A stretch of 64,000 nt of DNA. It comes from Parabacteroides sp. PH5-46. GTDB taxonomy: Bacteria > Bacteroidota > Bacteroidia > Bacteroidales > Tannerellaceae. The notes under the pieces are model-generated. The model was not told the DNA's origin. It worked only from the letters and a program-made list of their open reading frames with translations, and searched no databases. Below, piece after piece: positions 1 to 8,419 of the stretch (position 1 is the first letter of the stretch; each line of letters begins with the position of its first letter). A program made the translations under genes and the position numbers. The stretch spans positions 1 through 64,000 of the forward strand of contig NZ_JARXXA010000009.1 of the NCBI RefSeq assembly GCF_029892785.1, read 5' to 3'.

Positions 1-87
1 TAAGTCAGTTGATGATAGGTTTTTCAAAGAACACTTACCTAATCTCTTGCTATTGAGATATTTATCATGATACCTTTACGGGCGCAC
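1..87 (-). mobile_element. 5' end of a group II intron inserted in traN
   Basis: Read on the minus strand, the traN frame is interrupted at position 87 by GTGCGCCCG, which fits the GUGYG 5' consensus of bacterial group II introns. The following bases have the look of intron domain I rather than of coding sequence. The traN frame keeps family-like sequence up to ...VDFIT and then loses it exactly at this point, giving a stop seven codons later. The exon/intron junction would be between 88 (last exon base) and 87. The rest of the intron, including any reverse-transcriptase ORF and the 3' exon, lies left of the window, so identification rests on the boundary signal and loss of homology only. Confidence 0.72.
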
Positions 88-784
88 AAGTGATAAAATC
101 TACATCAAACGGCACATTGGATGAGTTTTTGAGTTGCATGTGGAAATAAAGCAATCCGTTATGCGTGTAAATTCCTTTGAGTGTGTACTGAATACCGAAA
201 CGTTTGGAACCGATGTGCTTTATTTCCCTGTCATCATTTTTATAGATAGATTTCATTATCAGTTTAACCAGTAACGGCGATTCGCTACCCAATTCCCTCA
301 TGTAAATCTCCATAGCGTTATTTGGTCTGTTCACGGCTTCTCCATCATGGATAAAGTCGGTCATTTCGACACTCAATTTCACCGGTTCATCGGCATATTT
401 AACATTAAAGGTATAGTATGCGCCATCGTCGGTAATGACCGCCAAATTGCTTTCACGAGAGAAGTCCCGGAGAGCAGCTTTTACACGCAATACGTTTTCC
501 GCTCCAGCAGCTTTGGCTGCCAACAGGTCGGCAGAACCCAAATCGACATATCTTATAGCAGACGGGAAAATGATATGCACTGTCTTTGAGAATGTAACCT
601 CCAGTGCGTACGGTGGTATCATCCGGTTAAAGGTTAGCGGTCTGGTCAGACCGTCAAAATAATCTCCGGTAGAGGGAGAAATATTTGCTGTTTGCTGTTT
701 TTCTACGCTCTGTTTTTCAACATCCTGAGCGTTCGCTGTGAATACGCACCCGATAATAGCGAGTGCAAAAAGAATTTGTTTCAT
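65..784 (-). CDS. traN: TraN, conjugative transposon outer-membrane-complex protein (5' exon, interrupted)
   Basis: This is the N-terminal two thirds of TraN (DUF4138 family), the VirB9-like core component of the Bacteroidetes conjugation channel. The protein starts with a clear signal peptide ending near ANAQ (residues 17-20), consistent with periplasmic export. The open frame reads 239 codons, but only codons from 784 to about 88 belong to traN. The last residues (CAPVKVS) are translated from the group II intron, and family members normally run on by about 80-100 residues. It lies last in the visible tra operon, 72 bases after traM, and has a CCACTAAAAAAATCC element in its leader (821-838). 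If the intron splices, full-length TraN is made; if not, the protein is truncated. Confidence 0.85.
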   Translation of the reverse strand: MKQILFALAIIGCVFTANAQDVEKQSVEKQQTANISPSTGDYFDGLTRPLTFNRMIPPYALEVTFSKTVHIIFPSAIRYVDLGSADLLAAKAAGAENVLRVKAALRDFSRESNLAVITDDGAYYTFNVKYADEPVKLSVEMTDFIHDGEAVNRPNNAMEIYMRELGSESPLLVKLIMKSIYKNDDREIKHIGSKRFGIQYTLKGIYTHNGLLYFHMQLKNSSNVPFDVDFITCAPVKVS

Positions 785-820
785 ACGAAAAATTGTTTTA
801 ATTGTTAATTACTAAATACT

Positions 821-838
821 ATTGGATTTTTTTAGTGG
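821..838 (-). promoter_or_regulatory. CCACTAAAAAATYC leader element before traN
   Basis: Minus-strand CCACTAAAAAAATCCAAT lies in the 72-base gap between traM and traN, 37 bases before the traN ATG. It has one more A than the other copies. The same core recurs before traE, mobA, topB and the DUF1896 gene, always in gene-sense orientation. Confidence 0.55.
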
Positions 839-855
839 TAGGCTTACGCCCTGTT

Positions 856-2211
856 TTATACCTTTGGAAGAAGTAATACCTGATGATTAGCTTTCAATGT
901 TACTTCCACTTTACGCATTTTTTTACTGACGTATTGCGACAATCCCTGAATGGCGCTTCGCCCCAAATCGGCGGCAAGCTGTGAACCTGCGTCGTCTGTT
1001 ATGGTAATGCTACTGCCCATCGACGTACCCATGTTGGCTGCAATTTCTTTAGCTGCGTTCATTTCATCCGAACCCGGAGCCGAAAATCCCCGCAATCCGT
1101 CTAAATCGTAAACATCCATTTCAACAGGTATCACATTATCTGCATACTGTATAGAAATGATTGTTACCTGAAGCCGCTCCCCGCTAATCTTCGCACTTCC
1201 TGTCAGAATAGTATTAGCAGGAATCAGAATATTTCCGGCTCTCATAGGCTCCAGTAAACGCAGTTGCATTTCTTTCCCATCGGAAAGTTTTATAGTCTGG
1301 CACACACAAGCCTTGATACCGTTTTTCTCCCTTACGCCTTCCTGTCCGGCAGCCGTGATAAATCCCATGTTACGGGGCTTGCTGTATTGCTCCAGAAACT
1401 CGTCATTATCCATTGGAGCTGCCAAAAGCGAAACAACACTGTGATGTACCTGTGACACAGGCTTCGGGGTTACTTTCTCACGCAGGTTGATTGTGTTATC
1501 CCCATTTTGTTGCTGCTGTCCGTCAGGCGTTACCTGTCCCTGTGCATTGGGCGTGTATTTGGCTGCAATCTGATAAGATTTTTCTATCAGTTCCAGTTGT
1601 TTATCCTCCGCACTTTTCGCAGCTTCGGCTTCTTCCAGTTTACGCTCCAATTCCTGCATACGCCGATCCAAAGCAAGCTGCTGTTCATCGGCTCCGCTTG
1701 CGGGTTGTTCATACCAACTGTTTAACTGGCGGTTTACATCCTGATAAGCATGGGCTGAAGATTGGATAGGAGAAGCCGCACTACGGGAGTTATCGGGAGA
1801 ATCGGGAGTAACAGGAGCCGTGCGCACCTGTTTTTCGTAATCTTCCTGCGTTTTGCGGTCTTCATCTTCACCGAGCGAAAATGCAAAGTCTTGTAAACTA
1901 CGCCTTTTATTTTCTTCTTTGTTACGCATGGCTTCCTGTTCGTAAGCTGTCCGCTTATCCCCTACAATACCTTCGTCTTTAGGGATGGGTAGTTCAGGGT
2001 TAAACCCGTCGGGTTGCTTTTCATCCTTTCCGCCGGAGGGCGCAAAGATGAGCCACATAGCCCCGATGAACAGCAAGACAAACAAGGGATAGACAAGCAT
2101 CTTTTTCCGCTTCTGAATCTCCTGCGGCGTAAGCTCTTTTTTAGGCTTACTCTCTTTCTTTTTTTCAGTAACTTCCGGTTTCGGTTCGTTACCTTCGTTT
2201 TCCTTACTCAT
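856..2211 (-). CDS. traM: TraM, VirB10-like conjugation channel protein
   Basis: A 451-aa bitopic inner-membrane/periplasmic protein of the mating apparatus. Residues 1-30 are Lys/Glu-rich and cytoplasmic, followed by one membrane segment (about residues 37-57). A Gln/Glu-rich coiled-coil region comes next (about 150-215, RMQELERKLEEAE). The C-terminal VirB10/TraM-type beta domain includes ANTILTGSAKISGERLQVTI. This architecture spans inner to outer membrane in T4SS. An upstream in-frame TTG at 2217 exists, but the ATG at 2211 overlaps the traL stop (GATTATGAGTAA) and is the better, translationally coupled start. It sits between traL and traN. Confidence 0.88.
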   Translation of the reverse strand: MSKENEGNEPKPEVTEKKKESKPKKELTPQEIQKRKKMLVYPLFVLLFIGAMWLIFAPSGGKDEKQPDGFNPELPIPKDEGIVGDKRTAYEQEAMRNKEENKRRSLQDFAFSLGEDEDRKTQEDYEKQVRTAPVTPDSPDNSRSAASPIQSSAHAYQDVNRQLNSWYEQPASGADEQQLALDRRMQELERKLEEAEAAKSAEDKQLELIEKSYQIAAKYTPNAQGQVTPDGQQQQNGDNTINLREKVTPKPVSQVHHSVVSLLAAPMDNDEFLEQYSKPRNMGFITAAGQEGVREKNGIKACVCQTIKLSDGKEMQLRLLEPMRAGNILIPANTILTGSAKISGERLQVTIISIQYADNVIPVEMDVYDLDGLRGFSAPGSDEMNAAKEIAANMGTSMGSSITITDDAGSQLAADLGRSAIQGLSQYVSKKMRKVEVTLKANHQVLLLPKV

Positions 2212-2479
2212 AATCAAATCTGTTTATTTGGTTGATACTATCTGCTTTCTGCTGATACTCCAGTTCCAGTTGCTTGATATGGTCTATCTGCATTTCCTGA
2301 CCGCTTTTCTTTCCCATATTATATATGGAAGAAACCGTCATGTAGATGGAACCTGCGCCAAACACGAAAAGCATTACAAGGATTATAATAATCCGTCCGT
2401 CGGGCGTTATCTGCCCTAACAATGACCGCAGACCGTCTTCCATCCAGTCCCTTACGGCTGTAAGTTTTTTCTTTATCAT
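2204..2479 (-). CDS. traL: TraL, small conjugation membrane protein (DUF3989)
   Basis: A 91-aa protein with one strong membrane segment (about residues 30-52, IIIILVMLFVFGAGSIYMTVS) and a charged C-terminal tail. Its length, its order between traK and traM, and the sequence pattern fit TraL of CTnDOT-type elements. The exact role in the channel is not known. Its stop codon overlaps the traM start by 8 bases. The traK stop lies 3 bases upstream of its ATG, so traK-traL-traM are probably co-translated. Confidence 0.82.
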   Translation of the reverse strand: MIKKKLTAVRDWMEDGLRSLLGQITPDGRIIIILVMLFVFGAGSIYMTVSSIYNMGKKSGQEMQIDHIKQLELEYQQKADSINQINRFDYE

Positions 2480-2482
2480 GGC

Positions 2483-3106
2483 TTATCGGTCTATTGTTCT
2501 TAAATCCCTGTTTTCTATTATCTCAAAGCGTTCCATAGTGAACCCATGAGGATTATTGTCGCTTCTGACAGAGTTTATCAGGTCGCAGCGTGTAACAAGG
2601 CTTCGCTCCGTTACATTACTTGCCCTGATAATCATTTGCCGGGCGTAGGTCATTACCTTATAGGGATAAACATCGAGATTACATGCCACAGAATCAATCT
2701 GAATAATCTGATTGATATTACCCGACACAATGCGGTTGTAGTAACCTTTTTCCGACATATCCTGATAATAGCGGAAAGCACTTTTGTCCACCAGAAAGAG
2801 TGCCCTGTTGATGTTTGATTCAATGGCGCTTTTATCCGGTGATAAGGTAAAGAACAGTTCGTGAAATCGCTTGATATGCTCCCTTGCTTCAACAGGACGG
2901 TTTTGAGATAAGTCCTGTGAAAGAGCCAACATAAGCGATTTTCCTTCATCCAATACATAGATTTTCTGCCGTTGTGCTTCCGCAAAGCTGAATGAGTTCC
3001 AGACTGCATATCCGGTAATTCCTGCACACAGCACCACAAACACAATGGCGATAATCCTTATTTGCTTGAAACTTGTTTCAATATTTTTTAAACTTTTGAA
3101 CTCCAT
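2483..3106 (-). CDS. traK: TraK, VirB8-like conjugation protein
   Basis: A 207-aa bitopic inner-membrane protein. It has a short cytoplasmic N-terminus (MEFKSLKNIETSFKQIR), one membrane helix (about 18-38) and a periplasmic NTF2-like domain, as in VirB8/TraK assembly factors. Size and gene position (traJ-traK-traL) are those of the Bacteroides conjugative transposon TraK family, in which TraK is an essential mating-pair-formation component. It starts 22 bases after the traJ stop. Confidence 0.88.
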   Translation of the reverse strand: MEFKSLKNIETSFKQIRIIAIVFVVLCAGITGYAVWNSFSFAEAQRQKIYVLDEGKSLMLALSQDLSQNRPVEAREHIKRFHELFFTLSPDKSAIESNINRALFLVDKSAFRYYQDMSEKGYYNRIVSGNINQIIQIDSVACNLDVYPYKVMTYARQMIIRASNVTERSLVTRCDLINSVRSDNNPHGFTMERFEIIENRDLRTIDR

Positions 3107-3127
3107 GTTTTTAATTACATTTATTGG

Positions 3128-4114
3128 TTATTTACCAAGCAAACGACCGCCAACGTTTCCGGCTACTGATCCCGCAACGCCTCCGGCAATTCCACCTGCT
3201 TTACTTGCTGTTTTGTTTACTGCGCTTCCGTATGCACCCGCTCCACCTGATTGAATAATCCATCCGGCTACGGTCGGGATAGTGAAGTATCCGATAATTC
3301 CGATAATCAAGAATACGATATACACACCATTCGAGCCGTCGGGAATATAGTTCGGATCTTGCAACAAGGCTATATCCTGTTCAAGCATCAAAGTCTGTAT
3401 GCGTGCCAGTACGGAAGAAAAAATGTCAGAAATAGGAAGCCACAGATATACGCTTATATAGCGTGTAAGCCACTGGGTGAGCGTTGCCTGAAACCCGTCA
3501 TAAATGGAAAAGGCAAACGCAATAGGCCCCAGTATGGCTAACACGACAAGGAAAAATGTGCGTATCGTATCAATGACCAATGCGGAAGCATTGAACAGCA
3601 GTTCAAAGAAATCCCTGATTACCTGCCGGAACCATGCCTTGATATCATACCAAAGGCGTTCTCCCCACATACTGATAATTTCAGGCGTATCGGTAATACC
3701 GAGGTCTTTCATTTTTTGATCGTACACTTTATCATCGACAAGCCACGCTTTACCCTCACGGACACGGGCTTCGTACTCCAGATTATCTTTCTGTTGCTGA
3801 TAGGCTTTCATATCCATTGTCTGCGATTCCAAAATGCTATGAGTACCTGTAACAATGGGACTCATAACCGCATTGATAGTTCCCAAAACCAGTGTAGGGA
3901 AAAACATTATACAAAGCCCTATCGCAAAAGGACGGAGAAGCGGAAACACATCAATAGGCTCCGCACGGCTTAACGCCTGCCATACCCTGTATGCTACATA
4001 AAAGAGTGCGCCCAATCCTGCCAACCCCTTTGCAACCCCAATCATGTTGCTGCAAAGAGGTATCATGTCTTGGTACAGATTCGCAAGAATCTGATGTAAG
4101 TTGTCAAAATTCAT
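3128..4114 (-). CDS. traJ: TraJ, polytopic VirB6-like conjugation protein
   Basis: A 328-aa polytopic membrane protein. Predicted helices lie at about 20-45, 60-85, 185-215 and 270-295, with a Gly/Ala-rich C-terminal tail (GGIAGGVAGSVAGN). This is the pattern of TraJ/VirB6, the inner-membrane platform protein of T4SS. Central aromatic/acidic stretches (about 150-180) precede a large hydrophobic block. It lies between traI and traK. The function is inferred from family and order. Confidence 0.87.
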   Translation of the reverse strand: MNFDNLHQILANLYQDMIPLCSNMIGVAKGLAGLGALFYVAYRVWQALSRAEPIDVFPLLRPFAIGLCIMFFPTLVLGTINAVMSPIVTGTHSILESQTMDMKAYQQQKDNLEYEARVREGKAWLVDDKVYDQKMKDLGITDTPEIISMWGERLWYDIKAWFRQVIRDFFELLFNASALVIDTIRTFFLVVLAILGPIAFAFSIYDGFQATLTQWLTRYISVYLWLPISDIFSSVLARIQTLMLEQDIALLQDPNYIPDGSNGVYIVFLIIGIIGYFTIPTVAGWIIQSGGAGAYGSAVNKTASKAGGIAGGVAGSVAGNVGGRLLGK

Positions 4115-4134
4115 AACTGACTACATTTGTTTGA

Positions 4135-4755
4135 TTACCAATATATTTCGGCAGGACTACCGTAAAGAGATAATACCCTGTCCGTATCGCCTTTTTCTTT
4201 GGCACGGATATACGAAACCGATATACTCTTTTGGGTATAATACTTAGTCAGGTTACGATAGTCCAACATCTTAGTATAAATGTCATCTATCGCATCCATC
4301 CGTTCTTTATCGGACAGGGAAAGCCCGTTGCTTCCGGTAACTACGTTTTTCAAATCCGTTACCAACGCTCCCCCTTCCTCCAGTAGTTTGGCATAGCCTG
4401 TTGAGATTGCCGCCAGTTCATTCGGGGTAAAATTGGGATCACCCACCATTTTATTAAATCCGTTCACGTAGATGTCCGTAATTTCGCTGACCATTGAAAT
4501 CGTCTTTTGTACCTTACGGGCATCTTTAATCAGATTGTGGACAGACTTCAAAGCGTCGTAGTATTCCTTTCCCTGATTGTAGATTTTGATACTTTCTTGC
4601 AGGTTTTTTATCATATTACCTGCCGTGGATGTACCTTGTATCGCACTTGTGATATTTTGCACAAGATTGGTCGGATCGGTTACAACCCACTGCGCTTTCG
4701 CCTGAAATGAGAACATAGAAAGTGCCACTATCAGGCACATAAATATTCGTTTCAT
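4135..4755 (-). CDS. traI: TraI, secreted conjugal transfer protein (DUF4141)
   Basis: A 206-aa exported protein. The signal peptide ends at about residue 21 (FQAKA), followed by an alpha-helical body with QNITSAIQGTSTAGNMIKNLQ. DUF4141/TraI proteins of Bacteroides elements occupy this place between TraG/DUF3876 and TraJ. They are thought to act like VirB5 in the periplasm, but this is inference by position and export signal. It should not be confused with F-plasmid TraI relaxase, as no relaxase motifs are present. Confidence 0.82.
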   Translation of the reverse strand: MKRIFMCLIVALSMFSFQAKAQWVVTDPTNLVQNITSAIQGTSTAGNMIKNLQESIKIYNQGKEYYDALKSVHNLIKDARKVQKTISMVSEITDIYVNGFNKMVGDPNFTPNELAAISTGYAKLLEEGGALVTDLKNVVTGSNGLSLSDKERMDAIDDIYTKMLDYRNLTKYYTQKSISVSYIRAKEKGDTDRVLSLYGSPAEIYW

Positions 4756-4792
4756 ACTTTTTATTTTTTAATGATTATTGATTTTGTGTACC

Positions 4793-5095
4793 TTAATCGT
4801 ACACCCTTTTGTATTCGCCTTCGGTAGTAAGCAGAAGCATATCCCGCTCATCATCGTAGGCAATGCGAATCATACCGTAGAAATAGAAAAAGGTAATCCC
4901 CCAGCTCTGGCACAAAGGGACGGTAAACGCCGTGTTTTGTTTGTAAATAAACTTCAACCGGAACCGACTACCGTCATGGAATATTTTAAGTCCGGGGGAA
5001 CCGCAAAGGCTTTCCCATGTCCCGCATATCTCTCTCATCGGGAAATGGGTATGAAGTTGCGGTGCCGCAAACGGCTTACTGTTTTTTCTTTTCAT
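4793..5095 (-). CDS. DUF3876-like small protein in tra operon
   Basis: A 100-aa soluble protein with no signal peptide or membrane segment. It contains a WESLCGSPGLKIFHDG stretch typical of the small DUF3876 proteins found directly after traG in Bacteroidetes ICEs. It begins 6 bases after the traG stop and is clearly part of the operon. The function is unknown; it could be an assembly chaperone or T4SS accessory. Confidence 0.7.
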   Translation of the reverse strand: MKRKNSKPFAAPQLHTHFPMREICGTWESLCGSPGLKIFHDGSRFRLKFIYKQNTAFTVPLCQSWGITFFYFYGMIRIAYDDERDMLLLTTEGEYKRVYD

Positions 5096-5100
5096 GGCAT

Positions 5101-7605
5101 CTATCCTCCGTACTCCTGTCGCTTGCTTTCAGCAATCTGCTTAATCGCCAGTTCCATATTTCCATCCAGTTTTTCAGCCAGTTGCATCACTTCCATTTTC
5201 TCCGATTCTTCGGTTGTATAGGTGTAATATTCTTCCAGACTTACTTCTGTGGCATATACGGCACTTTGTACACCTCCTAACCCAAACCAGACTTCCTTGT
5301 ATTTACGACTGGGTACATTGGACATATTGATAGAGAGTACCTGCGATTTTTCCTTTTCGGTCAATCCCAACAACGCCTGAATACTGTCAAATTTGTTCAT
5401 GTATTTTCTTTGGTCGAGCAAAATTTTACAGTCGCTATTGTTGATAATACTCTCTTTCACAATAGGAGAAGCGATAATATCATCGACCTCCTGTGTAACG
5501 ACAATCGCCTCTCCGAAGAATTTCCTCACAGTCTTAAAAAGATACTTAATGTACTCTGCCATACCCTCTTTAGCGATTGCCTTCCATGCTTCTTCAATCA
5601 ATATCATCTTACGGATGCCCTGCAAACGGCGCATTTTGTTGATGAACACTTCCATGATTATGATCGTTACGACGGGAAATAGGATTTTATGGTCTTTTAT
5701 CGCATCTATCTCAAAGACAATGAAGCGTTTAGATAATAAATCCAGTTGCTTATCCGAGTTCAACAGGAAGTCGTATTCACCCCCGCGATAGTACGGCTCC
5801 AGTACATTCAGGAAATTCGCTATATCGAAGTCCTTTTCACGTACTTTCTTTTCTTCCAGTACCTTTTTGTAGTCATCACGGACAAACTCATAGAATGTGT
5901 TGAAAGACGGTATCAGTTTTTTATCGGTTTTCAACTTTTCTATATACTGGCTGACTGCATTGGAGAGGGCAACTTCTTCCGCCCGTGAAGGCGGCTCATT
6001 ATCCCTTTTCCACAGGGTAAGGATCAGCGTTTTTATACTCTCACGCTTTTCAATATCGAAAACATTATCATCCGTGTAAAAAGGATTGAAAGCAATCGGA
6101 TTTTGTTCCGTGTAAGTAAAATATACTCCATCCTGACCACCTGTGCGCTTGTTGATTAGGTTGCATAATCCCTGATAAGAGTTTCCTGTGTCCACCAAAA
6201 CGATATGCGTACCCTGTTCGTAGTATTGGCGCACCATGTGATTTGTAAAGAAAGATTTGCCACTTCCCGACGGCCCAAGAATGAATTTATTCCTATTTGT
6301 AATAATTCCTTTTTTCATGGGCAAGTCGGAAATATCCACATGGAGTGGCTTACCTGAAACCCTGTCCGCCATTTTGATACCGAACGGACTGGGTGAACTC
6401 CGGTAGTTTGTTTCTTCCGTGAAAAAGCACAAGGCAGGTTCGATAAATGTATAGAACGCTTCTTCCGCAGGAAAATCCCCACTATTACCCGGCATTCCTG
6501 CCCAGTACAAAGTAGCGGCATCCACAGTATTGTGTCTGGGCTTACATTCCATAAGAGCCAACTGGCTACCTACGTCATTGCGGATATGTTTTAGTTCTTC
6601 CACATCATCACTCCACGCTATCACGTTGAAATGCGCCCTGATGGAAGTCAGCCCGAAGCTATGCGCTTCGTTTAGATACTGGTCGATCCACTCCTTATTT
6701 ATTTGATTTCCACGACTGTACTTTGAAAGCGACTGCATATTCCTTGCACTCTTTTCAAACTTCCGAAGATTCTCCGCACTATCCTCAATAAATAAATACT
6801 GGTTGTAGATATGGTCGCATGAGAGAAGTAATCCTACCGGAGAAGCGAACGACAAACGGCAATCACTTCTATCGGTCGATAGTTTTTCATACCGCATATC
6901 CGTTCCAATACGTCCGGGCAGATCTTCTGCATCCGAAAGCGTATGCAGGCAAATATGTTTACTACCTACCCGAAGTCCGTCGGCACCCAGTTCCATATCC
7001 TGCAAGCAGGTGGTATCATCGAGCGACAAGGCGAAATACTTTTCAATAAGCCCTGCCTTTTCATCCGTTCCTGTAATCTCATCCGAACTGATACGGGTAA
7101 GCGTAATAAATCCGCTATCATTCATTATCCGTTCAAATTGCCCGACAGCTTCCAGAAACTTCACACTCGTATCCTTATTGACTTCTTTAGGAATAATGTT
7201 CCCACGACAAAGCGATGAGAAGTTGCTTTGCATTCTCATTCGCTCTTTCGTTGTTTTAGTCAGGAACAGGAAACATGAGTGATTCAGGAAAGGACGTTCG
7301 TTGAAGTGCTTTTCAAAACTGCGGGATAAGAAACTCATATCATCCTTATCAGTCTGTGGTTTGTAGGTTTCACGCACAAACCAATCTTGTTTATGCACCA
7401 CACTGTATTCAGGAAGGACTTTTACTGCTTTCGTCCAGGACGAGTGTATCGCTTCATATTCCGTATTGGTTACTGTAAACAATTCCGGCAGCTCCACATA
7501 ATAAGCGACCGTAATATCCGCATCCTTTGAAATGATGCAGTCATGTTCGACAGCCAGTAACGGGAACTTGTTTTCAATGGTAGATGCCTTCATTATATTA
7601 CGCAT
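5101..7605 (-). CDS. traG: TraG, VirB4-family conjugation ATPase
   Basis: An 834-aa cytoplasmic/inner-membrane ATPase that energises substrate and pilus-subunit transfer through the T4SS. It has the VirB4/TraG N-terminal domain, then Walker A GPSGSGKS at about residue 445. The Walker B-like MILIEEAWKAIAKEG lies near 670 and the VVTQEVDDI switch follows soon after. Full length for the family. The start ATG (7605) overlaps the traF stop by 8 bases, indicating translational coupling; a second ATG three codons later is an alternative start. Confidence 0.95.
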   Translation of the reverse strand: MRNIMKASTIENKFPLLAVEHDCIISKDADITVAYYVELPELFTVTNTEYEAIHSSWTKAVKVLPEYSVVHKQDWFVRETYKPQTDKDDMSFLSRSFEKHFNERPFLNHSCFLFLTKTTKERMRMQSNFSSLCRGNIIPKEVNKDTSVKFLEAVGQFERIMNDSGFITLTRISSDEITGTDEKAGLIEKYFALSLDDTTCLQDMELGADGLRVGSKHICLHTLSDAEDLPGRIGTDMRYEKLSTDRSDCRLSFASPVGLLLSCDHIYNQYLFIEDSAENLRKFEKSARNMQSLSKYSRGNQINKEWIDQYLNEAHSFGLTSIRAHFNVIAWSDDVEELKHIRNDVGSQLALMECKPRHNTVDAATLYWAGMPGNSGDFPAEEAFYTFIEPALCFFTEETNYRSSPSPFGIKMADRVSGKPLHVDISDLPMKKGIITNRNKFILGPSGSGKSFFTNHMVRQYYEQGTHIVLVDTGNSYQGLCNLINKRTGGQDGVYFTYTEQNPIAFNPFYTDDNVFDIEKRESIKTLILTLWKRDNEPPSRAEEVALSNAVSQYIEKLKTDKKLIPSFNTFYEFVRDDYKKVLEEKKVREKDFDIANFLNVLEPYYRGGEYDFLLNSDKQLDLLSKRFIVFEIDAIKDHKILFPVVTIIIMEVFINKMRRLQGIRKMILIEEAWKAIAKEGMAEYIKYLFKTVRKFFGEAIVVTQEVDDIIASPIVKESIINNSDCKILLDQRKYMNKFDSIQALLGLTEKEKSQVLSINMSNVPSRKYKEVWFGLGGVQSAVYATEVSLEEYYTYTTEESEKMEVMQLAEKLDGNMELAIKQIAESKRQEYGG

Positions 7606-7930
7606 ATCCTACCTCCTTTCTTTTCCGTTTGAACAGGCGGTGCGGAGTTTTCCTGTTTATCAAATAGCGGGGATGCTGTTTTACAGCCATGACTTTCATT
7701 AAGCCATGTTCCCCGTATTTTGTATTCAGGTTAAAGGTCATCCATACCAATACCGATGCAGCGATTACACCGAAGCCGATACACACCCACTGATCCACGC
7801 CTGCCATATACATAATGACAAAGACAATGAATACGGCAAGCAAGCCTGCGGCAAATATGAAAAGGTATTGTGATTTTAAACCTTTGAACTCCACGCTTTT
7901 GCCTATCCCTTTGTTAATATTAAACTCCAT
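7598..7930 (-). CDS. traF: TraF, VirB3-like conjugation protein (DUF4133)
   Basis: A 110-aa protein with two adjacent membrane helices (about residues 19-40 and 46-65). It begins MEFNINKGIGKSVEFKGLK, the usual N-terminus of TraF in Bacteroides ICEs. The frame is open to 8017, but the ATG at 7930 gives the normal family length and leaves traE intact; the extra upstream codons overlap traE and have no family character. It stops inside the traG start. Probably the VirB3-like partner of the TraG ATPase. Confidence 0.87.
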   Translation of the reverse strand: MEFNINKGIGKSVEFKGLKSQYLFIFAAGLLAVFIVFVIMYMAGVDQWVCIGFGVIAASVLVWMTFNLNTKYGEHGLMKVMAVKQHPRYLINRKTPHRLFKRKRKEVGYA

Positions 7931-7953
7931 AACTCTTATCTGTATGAAGCTGA

Positions 7954-8256
7954 TTAAAGGAAGAAGGAGCGCAGGATGGTAGCGGCAACTATAAGAAATA
8001 TACAGGCACCGAACCACGACGCGGCCGTTTTCGATGTATCGGGATCGCCGGAACTGAATTTTCCGTACACCTTTACACCCCCAATCAAACCGACGACCGC
8101 ACCTATGGCGTATATCAATTTTGTCCCCGGATCGAAATAGCTCGTTACCATGTTCGTGGCCTCGGTAATGCCGCCAATTCCGTTACCTTGTGCGAATGCA
8201 CTTGAAACAGCAGCCAGAATAAAAGCTGCCGACATTAGAAATTTTTTCTTTGTCAT
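7954..8256 (-). CDS. traE: TraE, conjugative pilin-like protein (DUF4134)
   Basis: A 100-aa protein. The signal peptide (residues 1-22, ending AFAQ) is followed by two hydrophobic segments (about 43-65 and 80-98). This is the compact VirB2-like pilin layout. The sequence GTKLIYAIGAVVGLIGGVKVYGKF is typical of DUF4134/TraE. A terminator-like hairpin with a U tract lies just upstream (8271-8305), suggesting that expression is attenuated separately from the upstream traA-traD genes. traF follows 23 bases later. Confidence 0.9.
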   Translation of the reverse strand: MTKKKFLMSAAFILAAVSSAFAQGNGIGGITEATNMVTSYFDPGTKLIYAIGAVVGLIGGVKVYGKFSSGDPDTSKTAASWFGACIFLIVAATILRSFFL

Positions 8257-8270
8257 AATGAGAAATTGTT

Positions 8271-8305
8271 TAAAAAATGGTATCGGGGTGGATAGTCCCG
8301 ATACC
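8271..8305 (-). terminator. Intrinsic-terminator-like hairpin in traE leader (possible attenuator)
   Basis: On the minus strand, a 9-bp perfect stem (GGTATCGGG/CCCGATACC, loop 9 nt) is followed by CATTTTTTA. It lies 15 bases before the traE ATG and downstream of the traD stop, inside the operon. It may end traABCD transcripts or act as an attenuator for traE onward. Confidence 0.65.
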
Positions 8306-8322
8306 GGGTTGATAAATCTTGT

Positions 8323-8343
8323 TACTATTGAATTTTTTAGTGG
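8323..8343 (-). promoter_or_regulatory. CCACTAAAAAATYC leader element before traE
   Basis: Minus-strand CCACTAAAAAATTCAATAGT lies 18 bases upstream of the attenuator-like hairpin in the traD-traE gap. It matches the element before topB at 19 of the first 20 bases. Confidence 0.55.
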
Positions 8344-8419
8344 TTGATAGCGCGAAAGCTATCCGTAATCTCTTTCTTTCATCTTTCTTTGTTTTACATT
8401 ATTATTAATACTTTTCGCA

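Noticed and set aside
65-784. traN taken as a simple truncated pseudogene
   Set aside because: The loss of homology begins precisely at a group II intron 5' consensus, so an intron explains it better than decay.
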